From: Lentisphaerota bacterium
Lineage (GTDB): Bacteria; Verrucomicrobiota; Kiritimatiellia; RFP12; UBA1067
Length of the DNA: 45,503 nucleotides
Direction: 5' to 3'
NCBI GenBank assembly: GCA_012838435.1
Contig: DUPH01000289.1
Coordinates: 1-45,503 of the forward strand
The position numbers were made by a program, and so were the translations under genes. Below the pieces are notes generated by a model. That model was not told the DNA's origin. It searched no databases and saw nothing but the letters and a program-made list of their open reading frames with translations. Below are positions 1 to 7,305 of the stretch, piece by piece; within the stretch, counting starts at the first letter, position 1; each line of letters opens with the position of its first letter.

Positions 1-372
1 TCGAACACGGGCATCGTTGGAAAGGGTGACAGCGGCTCCGCCGTCTCCTGAGCCGAAATAGGCATCTGTGGGCGCTTCAAGGACACCGCCATTCACATGC
101 GTCGTGCCTGTGTAGGGGCAGGCATTCGACAGCGTGAGCGTGCCCGCCCCCGCCTTGATAAGTGAGAGGTTCCCCGAGATCGTTCCCGCGTACGCGACGG
201 GTCCAGCAAGATCGAGTGTCAGCGTGGCAGCCGTTTGCGACGTGTTCACGTAGCCATCCGCATTCGGTTCAGTCACCGTCAGATCGACTCCGTTCAAATC
301 AATCACCGCGCCGTGCGCCGTCCAGCAGCAAGCCGCGAGCAGTGACAGCATGCAAAAGAACTTTGTTTTCAT
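1..372 (-). CDS. Truncated autotransporter-type beta-strand repeat surface protein (N-terminal part)
   Basis: The reading frame is open from an ATG at 372 to the left window edge, giving 124 residues with no stop, so only the N terminus is present. It begins with a signal peptide (MKTKFF, a hydrophobic core, cleavage near HGA-VID). A beta-rich stretch follows containing GTISGNLSLIKAGAGTLTLS and YTGTTHVNGGVLEA, the typical look of the autotransporter-associated beta-strand (PATR) repeat. A good ribosome binding site (AGGGAGGAG) lies 7 to 8 bases before the ATG. It is probably a secreted or surface-attached adhesin-like repeat protein. The beta-helix gene lies 26 bp upstream on the same strand, so the two are probably co-transcribed. 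Any C-terminal anchor lies outside the window. Confidence 0.75.
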   Translation of the reverse strand, partial: MKTKFFCMLSLLAACCWTAHGAVIDLNGVDLTVTEPNADGYVNTSQTAATLTLDLAGPVAYAGTISGNLSLIKAGAGTLTLSNACPYTGTTHVNGGVLEAPTDAYFGSGDGGAAVTLSNDARVR

Positions 373-398
373 TTGGATACTCCTCCCTTGTTGAGCAT

Positions 399-1802
399 TC
401 ACTGTATACGCGCGCCGACCGGCCCGCCGTCGGTTGCGAGCGTGCTGCCGGGCGAGCCCGGCTTGAGGCGATAGTCGCGGGCGGCGGGATTCACGAACTG
501 CGGTTCGCCGACGAGCGAGCCTTGGTCCAGTCTCAGTTCCGATTGGTAGCGGACGAACTCTGATTGCGCATAGTCGGTCTTCTCGGTCCAACGCATGATC
601 GGTTTGTCCGGCGACCAGTAGAGATTGTTGGACAAAGTCGGCGCACCGTCCCAAACATTCCACATGCGCGTGCAACGGTCGCTGCTACGGCAGAAGATGT
701 TGTTGCGCACGATAAAATCTGAGGTCTTCGACGGGTTGTGGTAGAACATCAGATGTGCGCCGTTGGGGTTGGGCCGTTGTGCGTGAGACCAGCAGATACC
801 TGCATCCACGCAGGTGTTGAATTCAAACACGATGTTGCTTGTGACCACTGACGCTGGCCGGTTCCAGAACTCGAAGGAGTATTCGGAATTCCAGATCACG
901 TTGTCGCGATAGATGATATTGATCTGGTGGGAATCATCGCCGTTGCCCTGATTGGTAAGAGCCGCGTCATACACCTCCCAGATGCGGTTGCGTTCGACCA
1001 GATGGTCTCTGGCACCGCTCCAAAATTCGATGGCGTTGCCGAAGCGCACCGGGTAGCGGGTGCCGTCCTTGCGCGTTTTCCAGTATTGCAGACCGCCGCC
1101 GATCCACGAGAGATCGCAGTTGCGGATAGTGATGCGCTGGGTGTTGCCGCCGCCGAATCCGTGCGACGCGCCGTAGCGGATGGCGAGTCCGTCATACGTG
1201 ATGTCGTGTTTGTTGCCTTGATTGATGATGTGACGCGTGAGCGCTAATTCCACGCTGTGGAAGGCCTCGGCGGGGTTGGCGGGCCACGCTAGGAAAATTC
1301 GTTTTCCGTCAGGATCGTACCAATAGTCCAGCGGCGCCTTGACCTCCTCCAGCGCCCACTTTTTGACGCCCCACTTCTCGCCGTGGTTGAGGATCACGAT
1401 GCCGACGTCCAAAGGGATCGGTTCGAGTTTCCGGGTGGCCCACAGGCCGGGACGCACTTCGTTCCACTCATCGGCTTGATCGCGGGCCACGGAGCCTTGC
1501 AGGATCGGTTTGGCACCGTCGCCGTAAGCACCGTAGAGGATGCGCGCATCGGGCGCACCGCTTTGCGGTGTGAGCCGTCCGCGCCAGAGGCCACCGCGCT
1601 TGAAGAGCACCCGGTCGCCGGGGATAAGCGTGGCCGTATTGACCTTATCGAGCGTACGCCATGCGGTGTCGGGCCGCGTGCCCGCCGCGTTGTCGTTCCC
1701 GGCCTCGCTGTCGACATGGAAAACGGCCGGTGCGGTGCGCTCCGCAACCGCGAAACCAGCGGCAAGCCCGATGGACACAATGATTCCTACAAAACGATTC
1801 AC
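399..1802 (-). CDS. Exported right-handed parallel beta-helix protein (polysaccharide lyase-like)
   Basis: 467 residues. Residues 1-20 form a signal peptide (cleavage near AVA-ERT). The mature start FHVDSEAGNDNAAGTRPDTA is the usual opening of right-handed beta-helix repeat proteins related to pectate lyases and alginate or chondroitin lyases. It continues with VLFKRGGLWRG and YGAYGDG motifs and then N/I-rich helix rungs such as ITIRNCDLSWIGG and IVRNNIF. Family knowledge suggests binding or cleaving acidic polysaccharide outside the cytoplasm, but no catalytic residues could be assigned, so the substrate is unknown. The start codon is GTG, with GAGAGGA about 8 bases before it. A promoter candidate lies at 1863-1891. 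The PATR-type gene follows on the same strand. Confidence 0.8.
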   Translation of the reverse strand: MNRFVGIIVSIGLAAGFAVAERTAPAVFHVDSEAGNDNAAGTRPDTAWRTLDKVNTATLIPGDRVLFKRGGLWRGRLTPQSGAPDARILYGAYGDGAKPILQGSVARDQADEWNEVRPGLWATRKLEPIPLDVGIVILNHGEKWGVKKWALEEVKAPLDYWYDPDGKRIFLAWPANPAEAFHSVELALTRHIINQGNKHDITYDGLAIRYGASHGFGGGNTQRITIRNCDLSWIGGGLQYWKTRKDGTRYPVRFGNAIEFWSGARDHLVERNRIWEVYDAALTNQGNGDDSHQINIIYRDNVIWNSEYSFEFWNRPASVVTSNIVFEFNTCVDAGICWSHAQRPNPNGAHLMFYHNPSKTSDFIVRNNIFCRSSDRCTRMWNVWDGAPTLSNNLYWSPDKPIMRWTEKTDYAQSEFVRYQSELRLDQGSLVGEPQFVNPAARDYRLKPGSPGSTLATDGGPVGARIQ

Positions 1803-1862
1803 GCGAACATCCTCTCTGGTTTTATACGAGCGGCTCTAATAGATCGCCACAACATAAGACCC

Positions 1863-1891
1863 AGTGTAAAGGACAATGGAACGAGAATCAA
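1863..1891 (-). promoter_or_regulatory. Candidate sigma-70 promoter for the beta-helix gene
   Basis: On the minus strand TTGATT (1886-1891) and TACACT (1863-1868) are separated by 17 bp. The predicted start, near 1856, gives a leader of about 54 bases before the GTG at 1802. Both hexamers deviate from consensus, so this is a spacing-supported guess. Confidence 0.35.
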
Positions 1892-1936
1892 TGCGCGAAT
1901 CAGCCTGTGCGAATCAGCTTAGTTGAGGGTGCGAAT

Positions 1937-2995
1937 TCAATTTAGTCGAATCGCACTCCGACGGCGCGCTTCGCGCAAAAGCTTTTCGGTGGTGGGCCAG
2001 TCGATGCAGGCGTCGGTCACAGAGAGTCCAGGGCGCAGGACCGACAGGTCTTTTGGCATGGGTTGCGCACCCCATTCAAGGTGACTTTCAAGCATGAAAC
2101 CGCGGATCGAACGGTTGCCCTGTTCGATCTGGGTGAGAATGTCGTTCAGCACCTCGCCCTGTAACTCCGGTTTTTTGTGAGAGTTGCTATGGCTGCAATC
2201 GACGATGATATTGATGGGCAGGCGGGCGGCGCGCAGTGCCTGCTCGCAGCGGGCGATGTTGGCGGCGTCGTAGTTCGGCTGTTTACCGCCGCGCAGCACG
2301 ATCTGCGAGTAGGCGTTGCCGGTAGTGCTGTAGACAGCGGGCAGACCGTCTTCAGTCACGCCGAGAAAATGGTGCGGTCCCTTCGCGGCACGCATGCCGT
2401 TGATGGCCGCGTCGAACGAGCCGTCGGTGGCGTTTTTGAACCCCACCGGCGTGGAGATACCACTGGCGATTTCGCGGTGTGTCTGGGCCTCCGCGGTGCG
2501 GGCACCGATCACGGACCACGAGATGAGATCGCCGATATACTGCGGCATGAGCGTGTCGAGCACCTCGGTCGCAGCCGGTAGGCCGATCTCAGCAACACGC
2601 ACCAGAAAGCGGCGTGCCATACGGATGCCGTCCTCGATTTGGAAGGTGTCGTTCATGTAGGGGTCATTGATCAGGCCCTTCCAGCCGAGCACTGAACGCG
2701 GCTTCTCGAAATAAACACGCATGATCACGTAAATGCGATCGCTGATCTCATCACTCAGCCGCTTCAAGCGCTGAGCATACTCTTCGGCGGCGTCGATGTT
2801 GTGGATTGAGCAGGGGCCGACCACCGCAAGCAGGCGATGGTCCTCACCATCAAGGATACGCTTGATCGTTTCGCGTCCGTGAAGCACGGCAGCAAAGGAG
2901 GCGTCGGTCTGCGGCACGGCGGCCCGCATCTCGCGCGGTGTCGCGAGCAACTCGACCGATTCGATATTGATGTTTGCTAAGCGGTGATGGCTCAT
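1937..2995 (-). CDS. aroG: 3-deoxy-7-phosphoheptulonate synthase (DAHP synthase, class I, AroF/G/H type)
   Basis: 352 residues, the normal length for the E. coli-type class I alpha enzymes. It condenses phosphoenolpyruvate and erythrose 4-phosphate, the first step of the shikimate pathway, in the cytoplasm. Visible signatures are GPCSIHN (residues 60-66), RVYFEKPRSVLGWKGLINDP (93-112, PEP/metal-binding region), IGARTAEAQTHREIASGIS (163-181) and DCSHSNS (266-272). The E. coli AroF, AroG and AroH paralogues cannot be told apart here, so the symbol is by family only and feedback specificity is unknown. The gene stands alone: the flanking intergenic regions are 134 bp and 311 bp, and the GH109-like gene upstream diverges. 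No leader peptide or attenuator was recognised. Confidence 0.95.
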   Translation of the reverse strand: MSHHRLANINIESVELLATPREMRAAVPQTDASFAAVLHGRETIKRILDGEDHRLLAVVGPCSIHNIDAAEEYAQRLKRLSDEISDRIYVIMRVYFEKPRSVLGWKGLINDPYMNDTFQIEDGIRMARRFLVRVAEIGLPAATEVLDTLMPQYIGDLISWSVIGARTAEAQTHREIASGISTPVGFKNATDGSFDAAINGMRAAKGPHHFLGVTEDGLPAVYSTTGNAYSQIVLRGGKQPNYDAANIARCEQALRAARLPINIIVDCSHSNSHKKPELQGEVLNDILTQIEQGNRSIRGFMLESHLEWGAQPMPKDLSVLRPGLSVTDACIDWPTTEKLLREARRRSAIRLN

Positions 2996-3007
2996 GGAAG
3001 GTAACAG

Positions 3008-3165
3008 TTAGGATTTAGGACTTAGCCCGCCGCGCGGCTTCGCCGCGAAAAAACCTTGGAATAAGTTTAGGACATGATTACATGATTAACACGATGTTAT
3101 TCAATCCTGAAAATCATGTAAATCATGTAATCCTGTCAATTTATAGACAAGGAGTTAGGCGGTAC
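3008..3165. repeat. Mosaic of short intergenic repeats
   Basis: Between the divergent aroG and GH109-like genes lie GTTAGGATTTAGGA (from 3007), two copies of AATCATGTAA-type sequence, and ACAAGGAGTTAGG (around 3149). The last is the reverse complement of the CTCC-TTG-CCTATAACT motif seen near 8070 and 45240. These words recur in other intergenic regions of the window. No coding signal is present. Confidence 0.55.
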
Positions 3166-3221
3166 GTCATTGGCTCAGTTCCAGGCGGCACCGTTACCGC
3201 CGAGAAGAGGTCATGCGTTAC

Positions 3222-3259
3222 ATTTTACCAAAATTGGGGGTTGACGTGATCGGTAAAAT
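3222..3259. promoter_or_regulatory. Inverted repeat upstream of the GH109-like gene, possible operator
   Basis: ATTTTACC (3222-3229) is matched by its exact reverse complement GGTAAAAT (3252-3259), 22 bases apart, with a TTGACG hexamer (3241-3246) between them. The arrangement would suit a dimeric regulator overlapping a -35 element, but the matching -10 (AACATT at 3264) is poor. The functional reading is inference. Confidence 0.3.
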
Positions 3260-3306
3260 TCGGAACATTTAAGTCGAGCTTAAGCTTGTAAAGAAGGGAG
3301 ACGCAT

Positions 3307-4749
3307 ATGCGACAGAGCAGGCGTGAGTTTGTGAAGGGGGCGGCTTGGATGGTGGCGGTTGCTGCCGCAGCCGCTGAGTGCCGCGGTAACATGAGCGTCG
3401 GCGCTGCGCAGCCGATGAGTAATTTTGCAGTCGCACCGTTGAAGAAGATACGTGTGGGCATCGTGGGGATCGGCGAGCGCGGCACAGCGGCGGTACGACG
3501 CGTCGCGTTGATCCCGGGTTGCGAGTTCACCGCGCTCTGCGACCTGCGGCCCGAAGCAGTCGATCAGGCGCTCAAATGGCTTAAGGAAAAAGGGAAGCCA
3601 ACCCCCGCGCACTGTTTCAGCGGGACGGCGGATAAATGGAAAGGGCTGTCCGATTGCGACGACGTGGATCTGGTGTACATCGCTACGCCAGCTCCGCTCC
3701 ATGCCGAGATGGAGATTTATTCGCTCCTCGCAGGCAAGCACGTGCTCACAGAGGTGCCCGGTGCGCAGATGCTTGATGAGGCATGGAAGATTGTCGAAGC
3801 CTGCGAAAAGGCGCGTCGCCACTGCATGATGCTTGAGAATTGCTGTTACGGCGAGATGGAGATGTTCGCATGGAATCTCTGCCACAAGGGGCTTTTGGGA
3901 ACGCTCACACACGCGGAGGGCGGTTACATCCACAACCTCACAGACCGGCAGACGGCGGATCATTTCCGCAACCGAAGTCGGAAGGAGCAAGCTTTGCGTG
4001 CGCCTGGTTCGGAAGTGCGTCACTGGGGCAATCCCTATCCGACGCACGCGCTCGGGCCGATCTGCCTCTACATGGACATGAACCGCGGCGACCGTATGGA
4101 GAAGATTGTGTCGTTCTCGTCCTCGGCTGTCGCGAAAAAGGAGTTCGTGGCCGCGAAGTATGGTCCGGACGCATGGCAGAATAAACTCAAGTGGGAAGAG
4201 GGCGACATCAATACGTCGATCATCCGCACGGCGAAGGGCCGCACGATTATGATGCAGTACGACACGGTGACGCCGCGTCCCTACAGTCGCATCAATCTGA
4301 TTCAGGGCTCGAAGGGGTGCTTCTATGACTATCCCCCTCGGCTGGCACTTGCGAAGACGCCGGGCGCACACGCGGGGTGGTTGAGTGACGCGGACTTTGC
4401 CAAGGCGCGTGAGGAGCACAAGCATCCGCTCTGGAAGAGCGTGGGTGAAATCGCCAAGAAGGTAGGCGGGCACGGCGGCATGGATTTCATCATGGACCTG
4501 CGCTGGGCGTATTGTCTGCAAAACGGGCTGCCGCTCGACATGGACGTGTACGACCTTGCGAGCTGGAGCGCGATCGTGCCGTGCTCGGCGGAAAGCGACA
4601 AACGCGGCGGCGTTCCCGTGGAGATTCCGGATTTCACGCGCGGGGCTTGGCGGACCGCGAAGCCGCAGGTCATCGGTGATGTCGACCTCAAAAAAATGGG
4701 CTTCGATCCATCCTCCGCAAAGAAAGACACCGCCCAACTCGAAACGTGA
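3307..4749 (+). CDS. Exported Gfo/Idh/MocA-family glycosidase-like protein (GH109 type)
   Basis: 480 residues. The N terminus SRREFVKGAAWMVAVAAAAA is a Tat-type signal (RRxFVK plus an Ala-rich core). A Rossmann dinucleotide-binding segment, IRVGIVGIGERG (48-59), and YIATPAPLHAEM (124-135) follow. The region ENCCYGEMEMF (177-187), HAEGGYIHNL (202-211) and HWGNPYPTHALGP (239-251) matches the NAD-dependent alpha-N-acetylgalactosaminidases of GH109 better than ordinary sugar dehydrogenases. Those enzymes cleave alpha-GalNAc by an oxidation-elimination cycle with bound NAD. Substrate assignment is inference. GGGAG lies 8 to 12 bases before the ATG. The gene is monocistronic, with an inverted repeat upstream at 3222-3259. 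Confidence 0.85.
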   Translation: MRQSRREFVKGAAWMVAVAAAAAECRGNMSVGAAQPMSNFAVAPLKKIRVGIVGIGERGTAAVRRVALIPGCEFTALCDLRPEAVDQALKWLKEKGKPTPAHCFSGTADKWKGLSDCDDVDLVYIATPAPLHAEMEIYSLLAGKHVLTEVPGAQMLDEAWKIVEACEKARRHCMMLENCCYGEMEMFAWNLCHKGLLGTLTHAEGGYIHNLTDRQTADHFRNRSRKEQALRAPGSEVRHWGNPYPTHALGPICLYMDMNRGDRMEKIVSFSSSAVAKKEFVAAKYGPDAWQNKLKWEEGDINTSIIRTAKGRTIMMQYDTVTPRPYSRINLIQGSKGCFYDYPPRLALAKTPGAHAGWLSDADFAKAREEHKHPLWKSVGEIAKKVGGHGGMDFIMDLRWAYCLQNGLPLDMDVYDLASWSAIVPCSAESDKRGGVPVEIPDFTRGAWRTAKPQVIGDVDLKKMGFDPSSAKKDTAQLET

Positions 4750-4768
4750 GTTGGCAACCGCGGCGGTG

Positions 4769-4954
4769 TCAGGGGGCCGGTGTTGTGAGTTTGAATCTGT
4801 TGAGCGTCTCGACCAGTCGCAAGGTATTGTGCCCCTCACCAGCGATTTCTACTTCCACGACACGCGGGGGCAACTTTTCTTGAATGGCGCGGAAGTAGTT
4901 GGGCTCGGTCTTTGCGCCCTCACAGACGATCAAGATACGCTCTCGCTCGGCCAT
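4769..4954 (-). pseudogene. RloB-like protein remnant (N-terminal fragment)
   Basis: 61 residues starting MAERERILIVCEGAKTEPNY and ending GEGHNTLRLVE plus a short unrelated tail before the stop. ILIVCEG-KTEPNYF followed by an EGxxxNT segment is the N-terminal signature of RloB-family (Toprim-like) proteins, which are normally about 200 residues and sit directly after an AAA ATPase gene (RloA/AAA15). Only about the first quarter is present, so this is read as decay. The start overlaps the end of the ATPase remnant by 25 bases in another frame, keeping the native gene order. It ends 19 bp from the convergent GH109-like gene, which suggests a deletion of the C-terminal part at that boundary. Confidence 0.7.
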
Positions 4955-5323
4955 GGTTCCGGTGCGTCGAGCGTCGGAGTTTTCATGTCGGCGACACCAA
5001 GTTTGGCGTCCAACTCGTCAATTGCTACCACATAACCGTTGTCGAGGCAGTCGAGAAGCGGGGCTGCCATATACAGGAACTTCTTGAGTGCCAGCAGATT
5101 CAGTTGCGTTGAAGTCGAACATGATCAAGCCATCGGTTTCGCCTTCGCGAAACCTTTGGTGTACGGCTGAGATTTTTAACTGCCCTTGCTCTCGCAGCTC
5201 ATTCACAAAAGCCGGAGTAAAGTATTCAAGCGTCTCGTCGTCGATACCATAAGACACCTCGCTTACAACCAGATTCGTGATGCCGACAAAAAACCTTCGT
5301 TTGAAGAAATATCCTTGCAACAT
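4930..5323 (-). pseudogene. RloA/AAA15-type ATPase remnant, frameshifted
   Basis: One frame from 5323 reads GYFFKRRFFVGITNLVVSEV and later GLIMFDFNATESAGTQE, then loses homology and stops at 5018. Switching frame after SAGTQ continues with LLALKKFLYMAAPLLDCLDN and GYVVAIDELDAKL, a Walker B-like segment (hydrophobic-DELD). ESxGTQ-LLALxxPLLDxLDNG-VxxIDELD is the typical C-terminal part of ATP-binding AAA15/RloA proteins, so one frameshift has broken it. Downstream of IDELDAKLGV the family's TTHDT region is missing and the frame ends at 4930. The N-terminal half with the Walker A motif is also absent, cut off where the BrnT/BrnA genes begin. Confidence 0.65.
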
Positions 5324-5351
5324 AACGCTATAAGAAATATAGTAGCATTAT
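5315..5351 (+). promoter_or_regulatory. Strong promoter and palindromic operator candidate of brnTA
   Basis: TTGCAA (5315-5320) and TATAGT (5338-5343) are spaced by exactly 17 bp. The predicted transcription start coincides with the brnT ATG at 5350, so the message would be leaderless. An inverted repeat overlaps the -10 box: ATAACGCTATA (from 5322) mirrors TATAGTAGCATTAT (to 5351). BrnA-type antitoxins are known to repress their own operon, so this palindrome is the likely operator (inference). Confidence 0.55.
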
Positions 5352-5640
5352 GAACGGGGTAAGGTTTGCATGGAACGAAGCGAAAGCCATAGAGAACAGA
5401 CGCAAGCACGGCGTTACTTTCGAGGAGGCTGTGACTGTGTTTGGGGACGAGAACGCTCGTTTGATGCACGATCCTGATCATTCCTTGAGGGAGGATCGAT
5501 TCATCCTGCTCGGGTTCAGTGCTAAGCTACGGATGCTGCTCGTGTGCCATGCTTATCGCGAGAACGACGAGGTAATCCGTATCATCTCGGCACGCAAAGC
5601 GACGCCGAACGAACGCAAGCAATACGGGAGCTATCTATGA
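5350..5640 (+). CDS. brnT: BrnT-family ribonuclease toxin
   Basis: 96 residues, the usual size. The sequence FAWNEAKAIENRRKHGVTFE (6-25), then FGDENARLMHDPDHSLREDRF and the C-terminal EVIRIISARKATPNERKQYG are the hallmark of the BrnT (DUF497) family, RelE-fold RNases that block translation and are neutralised by BrnA. Its stop overlaps the antitoxin start (ATGA at 5637-5640), giving translational coupling. There is no Shine-Dalgarno sequence, and the -10 box ends only 6 bases before the ATG, so leaderless initiation is likely. The gene abuts decayed RloA/RloB genes, forming a small defence island. It appears intact. Confidence 0.92.
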   Translation: MNGVRFAWNEAKAIENRRKHGVTFEEAVTVFGDENARLMHDPDHSLREDRFILLGFSAKLRMLLVCHAYRENDEVIRIISARKATPNERKQYGSYL

Positions 5641-5849
5641 GAAAAGAATATGACTTCACCGACTCGGTTCGCAACCCTTACGCGAAGCACTTGCGAAAGC
5701 AGGTGACCATACGCTTAGGGACGGACGTCATAGATTATTTCAAGGCTATGGCACTCGAGACTGGGGTGCCATACCAGAACCTGATCAATCTCTATCTGCG
5801 GGAATGTGCTCACTCCGGGAAGAAGTTAGCCCTCACATGGGCGCCATGA
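5637..5849 (+). CDS. brnA: BrnA-family antitoxin
   Basis: 70 residues starting MRKEYDFTDSVRNPYAKHLR. The start at 5637 was chosen because the ATG overlaps the brnT stop (ATGA) and the DFTDSVRNPYAKHLRKQ opening fits the family; the frame upstream is a shadow of brnT. The region VTIRLGTDVIDYFKAMALET-GVPYQNLINLYLRECA is the ribbon-helix-helix-like DNA-binding domain of BrnA antitoxins. The protein should bind BrnT and repress the promoter at 5315-5343. Both partners are complete. Confidence 0.92.
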   Translation: MRKEYDFTDSVRNPYAKHLRKQVTIRLGTDVIDYFKAMALETGVPYQNLINLYLRECAHSGKKLALTWAP

Positions 5850-5851
5850 TA

Positions 5852-5892
5852 TGAACGCAGAACGCTGAACTCAGAACGTCCAACGCTGAAGT
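5852..5892. repeat. GAACGCTGAAC-type intergenic repeat
   Basis: Directly after brnA come GAACGCAGAACGCTGAACTC and AGAACGTCCAACGCTGAAGT, variants of a GAACGCTGAACGT word found also near 7262, 8057-8140, 45190 and 45460. No ORF is present. Confidence 0.55.
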
Positions 5893-5987
5893 GTGAAATT
5901 GAAACCGCGAAACACACGAAAAGGCGCGGCGCTGTTTTTCGTCTATGGCGCTCTAAATACCTGTCCCTTTGTTGCCCAGAAAGGGGA

Positions 5988-6015
5988 TTGCGGATTTTGC
6001 GCGTTGTGATAAGAT
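5988..6015 (+). promoter_or_regulatory. Candidate sigma-70 promoter of asd
   Basis: TTGCGG (5988-5993) and TAAGAT (6010-6015) are 16 bp apart. The predicted start near 6022 leaves a leader of about 30 bases to the ATG at 6054. No riboswitch-like structure was seen. Confidence 0.4.
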
Positions 6016-6053
6016 TTCGCGCCGTTTCACAGAGCAAACAATAGGGGTGTCAG

Positions 6054-7070
6054 ATGAAGCAGTATAAGGTCGGTTTGGTGGGTATCGGTGCGGTGGGCAC
6101 GGAGATGATCAAGGTTTTGCGCCAGCGCAAGTTCCCCGCCAGCGAAATCCGCGTTTTGGCTACGCGTGAGCGCGATGAAGAGATTGCCGGTGAGACCTTC
6201 CATGTACTGGAGACCACCCCCGAGGCGTTTGATGGATTAGACATCGCGTTTTTCGCTGGCACCGAAGGCTCCAAGGGCGCGTCCAAGCAGTTCGGCTGGG
6301 AGGCGGTCGAGCGCGGCGTGGTGGTGATCGACAACGGTGATGACTACCGTATGGACGAGCGCGTACCGTTGGTGATCCCGGAGATCAATGCCGAAGCGCT
6401 TGATCGTCATCAGGGCTTCATCGCGAACCCGAACTGCAGCACGATCATCACGCTGATGGGCATCGCGCCGCTGCACAAGCAGGTGCCCTTGCGCCACATG
6501 ACCGCCGTGACTTTCCAGTCGGTGAGTGGCACCGGACGCGCGGCGGTCGAGGAGTTGGAGCAGCAGGCGCGCGCCTACGCGACCGGCGCCGAGATGGCCG
6601 TCAACACCTATCCCCACCAGATTGCCTTCAATGTTCTGCCGCAGATCGGCGGCCTTAAGAAGGAAATGCCGGGCTTTACCTCGGAGGAGGCCAAGCTAAC
6701 CTTTGAATCGCGCAAGATTCTGGGGTGCCCTGATCTGCGCATCGCGTGTACCTGTGTGCGTGTGCCGGTTTTCTATGCCCACTCCATTGCTATTCATGCG
6801 GAATTCAGCGCACCGATCTCGGCGGAGCAGGCGCGTGACATCCTTTCTCGCACCGAAGGCGTTAAGGTCATCGACGATGTGGCGACCGCCCAGTATCCGA
6901 TGCCGCTCTTTATCGGCGGCGGCGATGACGTGGGCGTGGGGCGCATCCGGGTCGATCCGAGTGTCGAGAACGGTCTGGCGCTCTGGTGCTGCGGCGACAA
7001 CATCCGCAAGGGCGCCGCGCAGAATGCCGTGCAGATCGCCGAGACGATGATCCGCCGCGGCCTGATTTAG
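6054..7070 (+). CDS. asd: Aspartate-semialdehyde dehydrogenase
   Basis: 338 residues, normal for the family. It reduces aspartyl phosphate to aspartate semialdehyde with NADPH, feeding lysine/diaminopimelate, threonine and methionine synthesis in the cytoplasm. Seen: N-terminal nucleotide-binding GLVGIGAVG (7-15), NPNCSTI (125-131) with catalytic Cys128, SVSGTGRAAVEEL (156-168), CVRVPVFYAHS (234-244) with the catalytic His243, and the C-terminal VGRIRVDPS then CCGDNIRKGAAQNAVQIAE that separates Asd from ArgC. The gene stands alone between repeats. The next gene converges from the minus strand. Confidence 0.95.
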   Translation: MKQYKVGLVGIGAVGTEMIKVLRQRKFPASEIRVLATRERDEEIAGETFHVLETTPEAFDGLDIAFFAGTEGSKGASKQFGWEAVERGVVVIDNGDDYRMDERVPLVIPEINAEALDRHQGFIANPNCSTIITLMGIAPLHKQVPLRHMTAVTFQSVSGTGRAAVEELEQQARAYATGAEMAVNTYPHQIAFNVLPQIGGLKKEMPGFTSEEAKLTFESRKILGCPDLRIACTCVRVPVFYAHSIAIHAEFSAPISAEQARDILSRTEGVKVIDDVATAQYPMPLFIGGGDDVGVGRIRVDPSVENGLALWCCGDNIRKGAAQNAVQIAETMIRRGLI

Positions 7071-7100
7071 GGCGCGGACGGTAGGACGGCCACGCTTTTC

Positions 7101-7119
7101 CTCCGCGCACGGCGCGGAG
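7101..7119. other. GC-rich hairpin downstream of asd
   Basis: CTCCGCGC (7101-7108) and GCGCGGAG (7112-7119) form a perfect 8-bp stem with a 3-base loop, 31 bases after the asd stop. No T tract follows, so it is not a clear intrinsic terminator. It may still stop or stabilise the transcript. Confidence 0.4.
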
Positions 7120-7133
7120 ACACTTAATCCCCA

Positions 7134-7305
7134 CACTTAGTCGTGTACGCTTAGTCGTATACGTCTTAGCTGATTGCGCCAGTGACTAAGTGTTTTGGAC
7201 GAAGTGTAAGCGACTAAGTGTGCTGCTCTGCGCAAGCCATTCACCCGGCTCGCGGAGCGCCAACTCAGAACGTCGAACGTTGAACGCTCAACGCTCAATT
7301 TTCAA
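7134..7305. repeat. Intergenic repeats: CACTTAGTCG inverted repeat and GAACGTTGAACGC words
   Basis: CACTTAGTCG (7134-7143) is repeated in inverted form as CGACTAAGTG (7211-7220), with further CTTAGTCGTA words between. Then comes AACTCAGAACGTCGAACGTT followed by GAACGCTCAACGCTCAA (about 7262-7300), the same word family seen after brnA. No gene lies between asd and the convergent gene that ends at 7295. Confidence 0.5.

Noticed and set aside
162-563. 133-codon plus-strand frame across the first two genes
   Set aside because: It crosses the start of one minus-strand gene and the end of another and has low-complexity Arg/Ser content.
3280-4839. Long open frame (519 codons) on the minus strand opposite the GH109-like gene
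   Set aside because: It is Arg/His/Val-rich without any motif and is fully explained by the codon bias of the G+C-rich gene on the other strand.
7101-7119. Hairpin after asd as intrinsic terminator
   Set aside because: Good stem but no following T tract; kept only as a hairpin.
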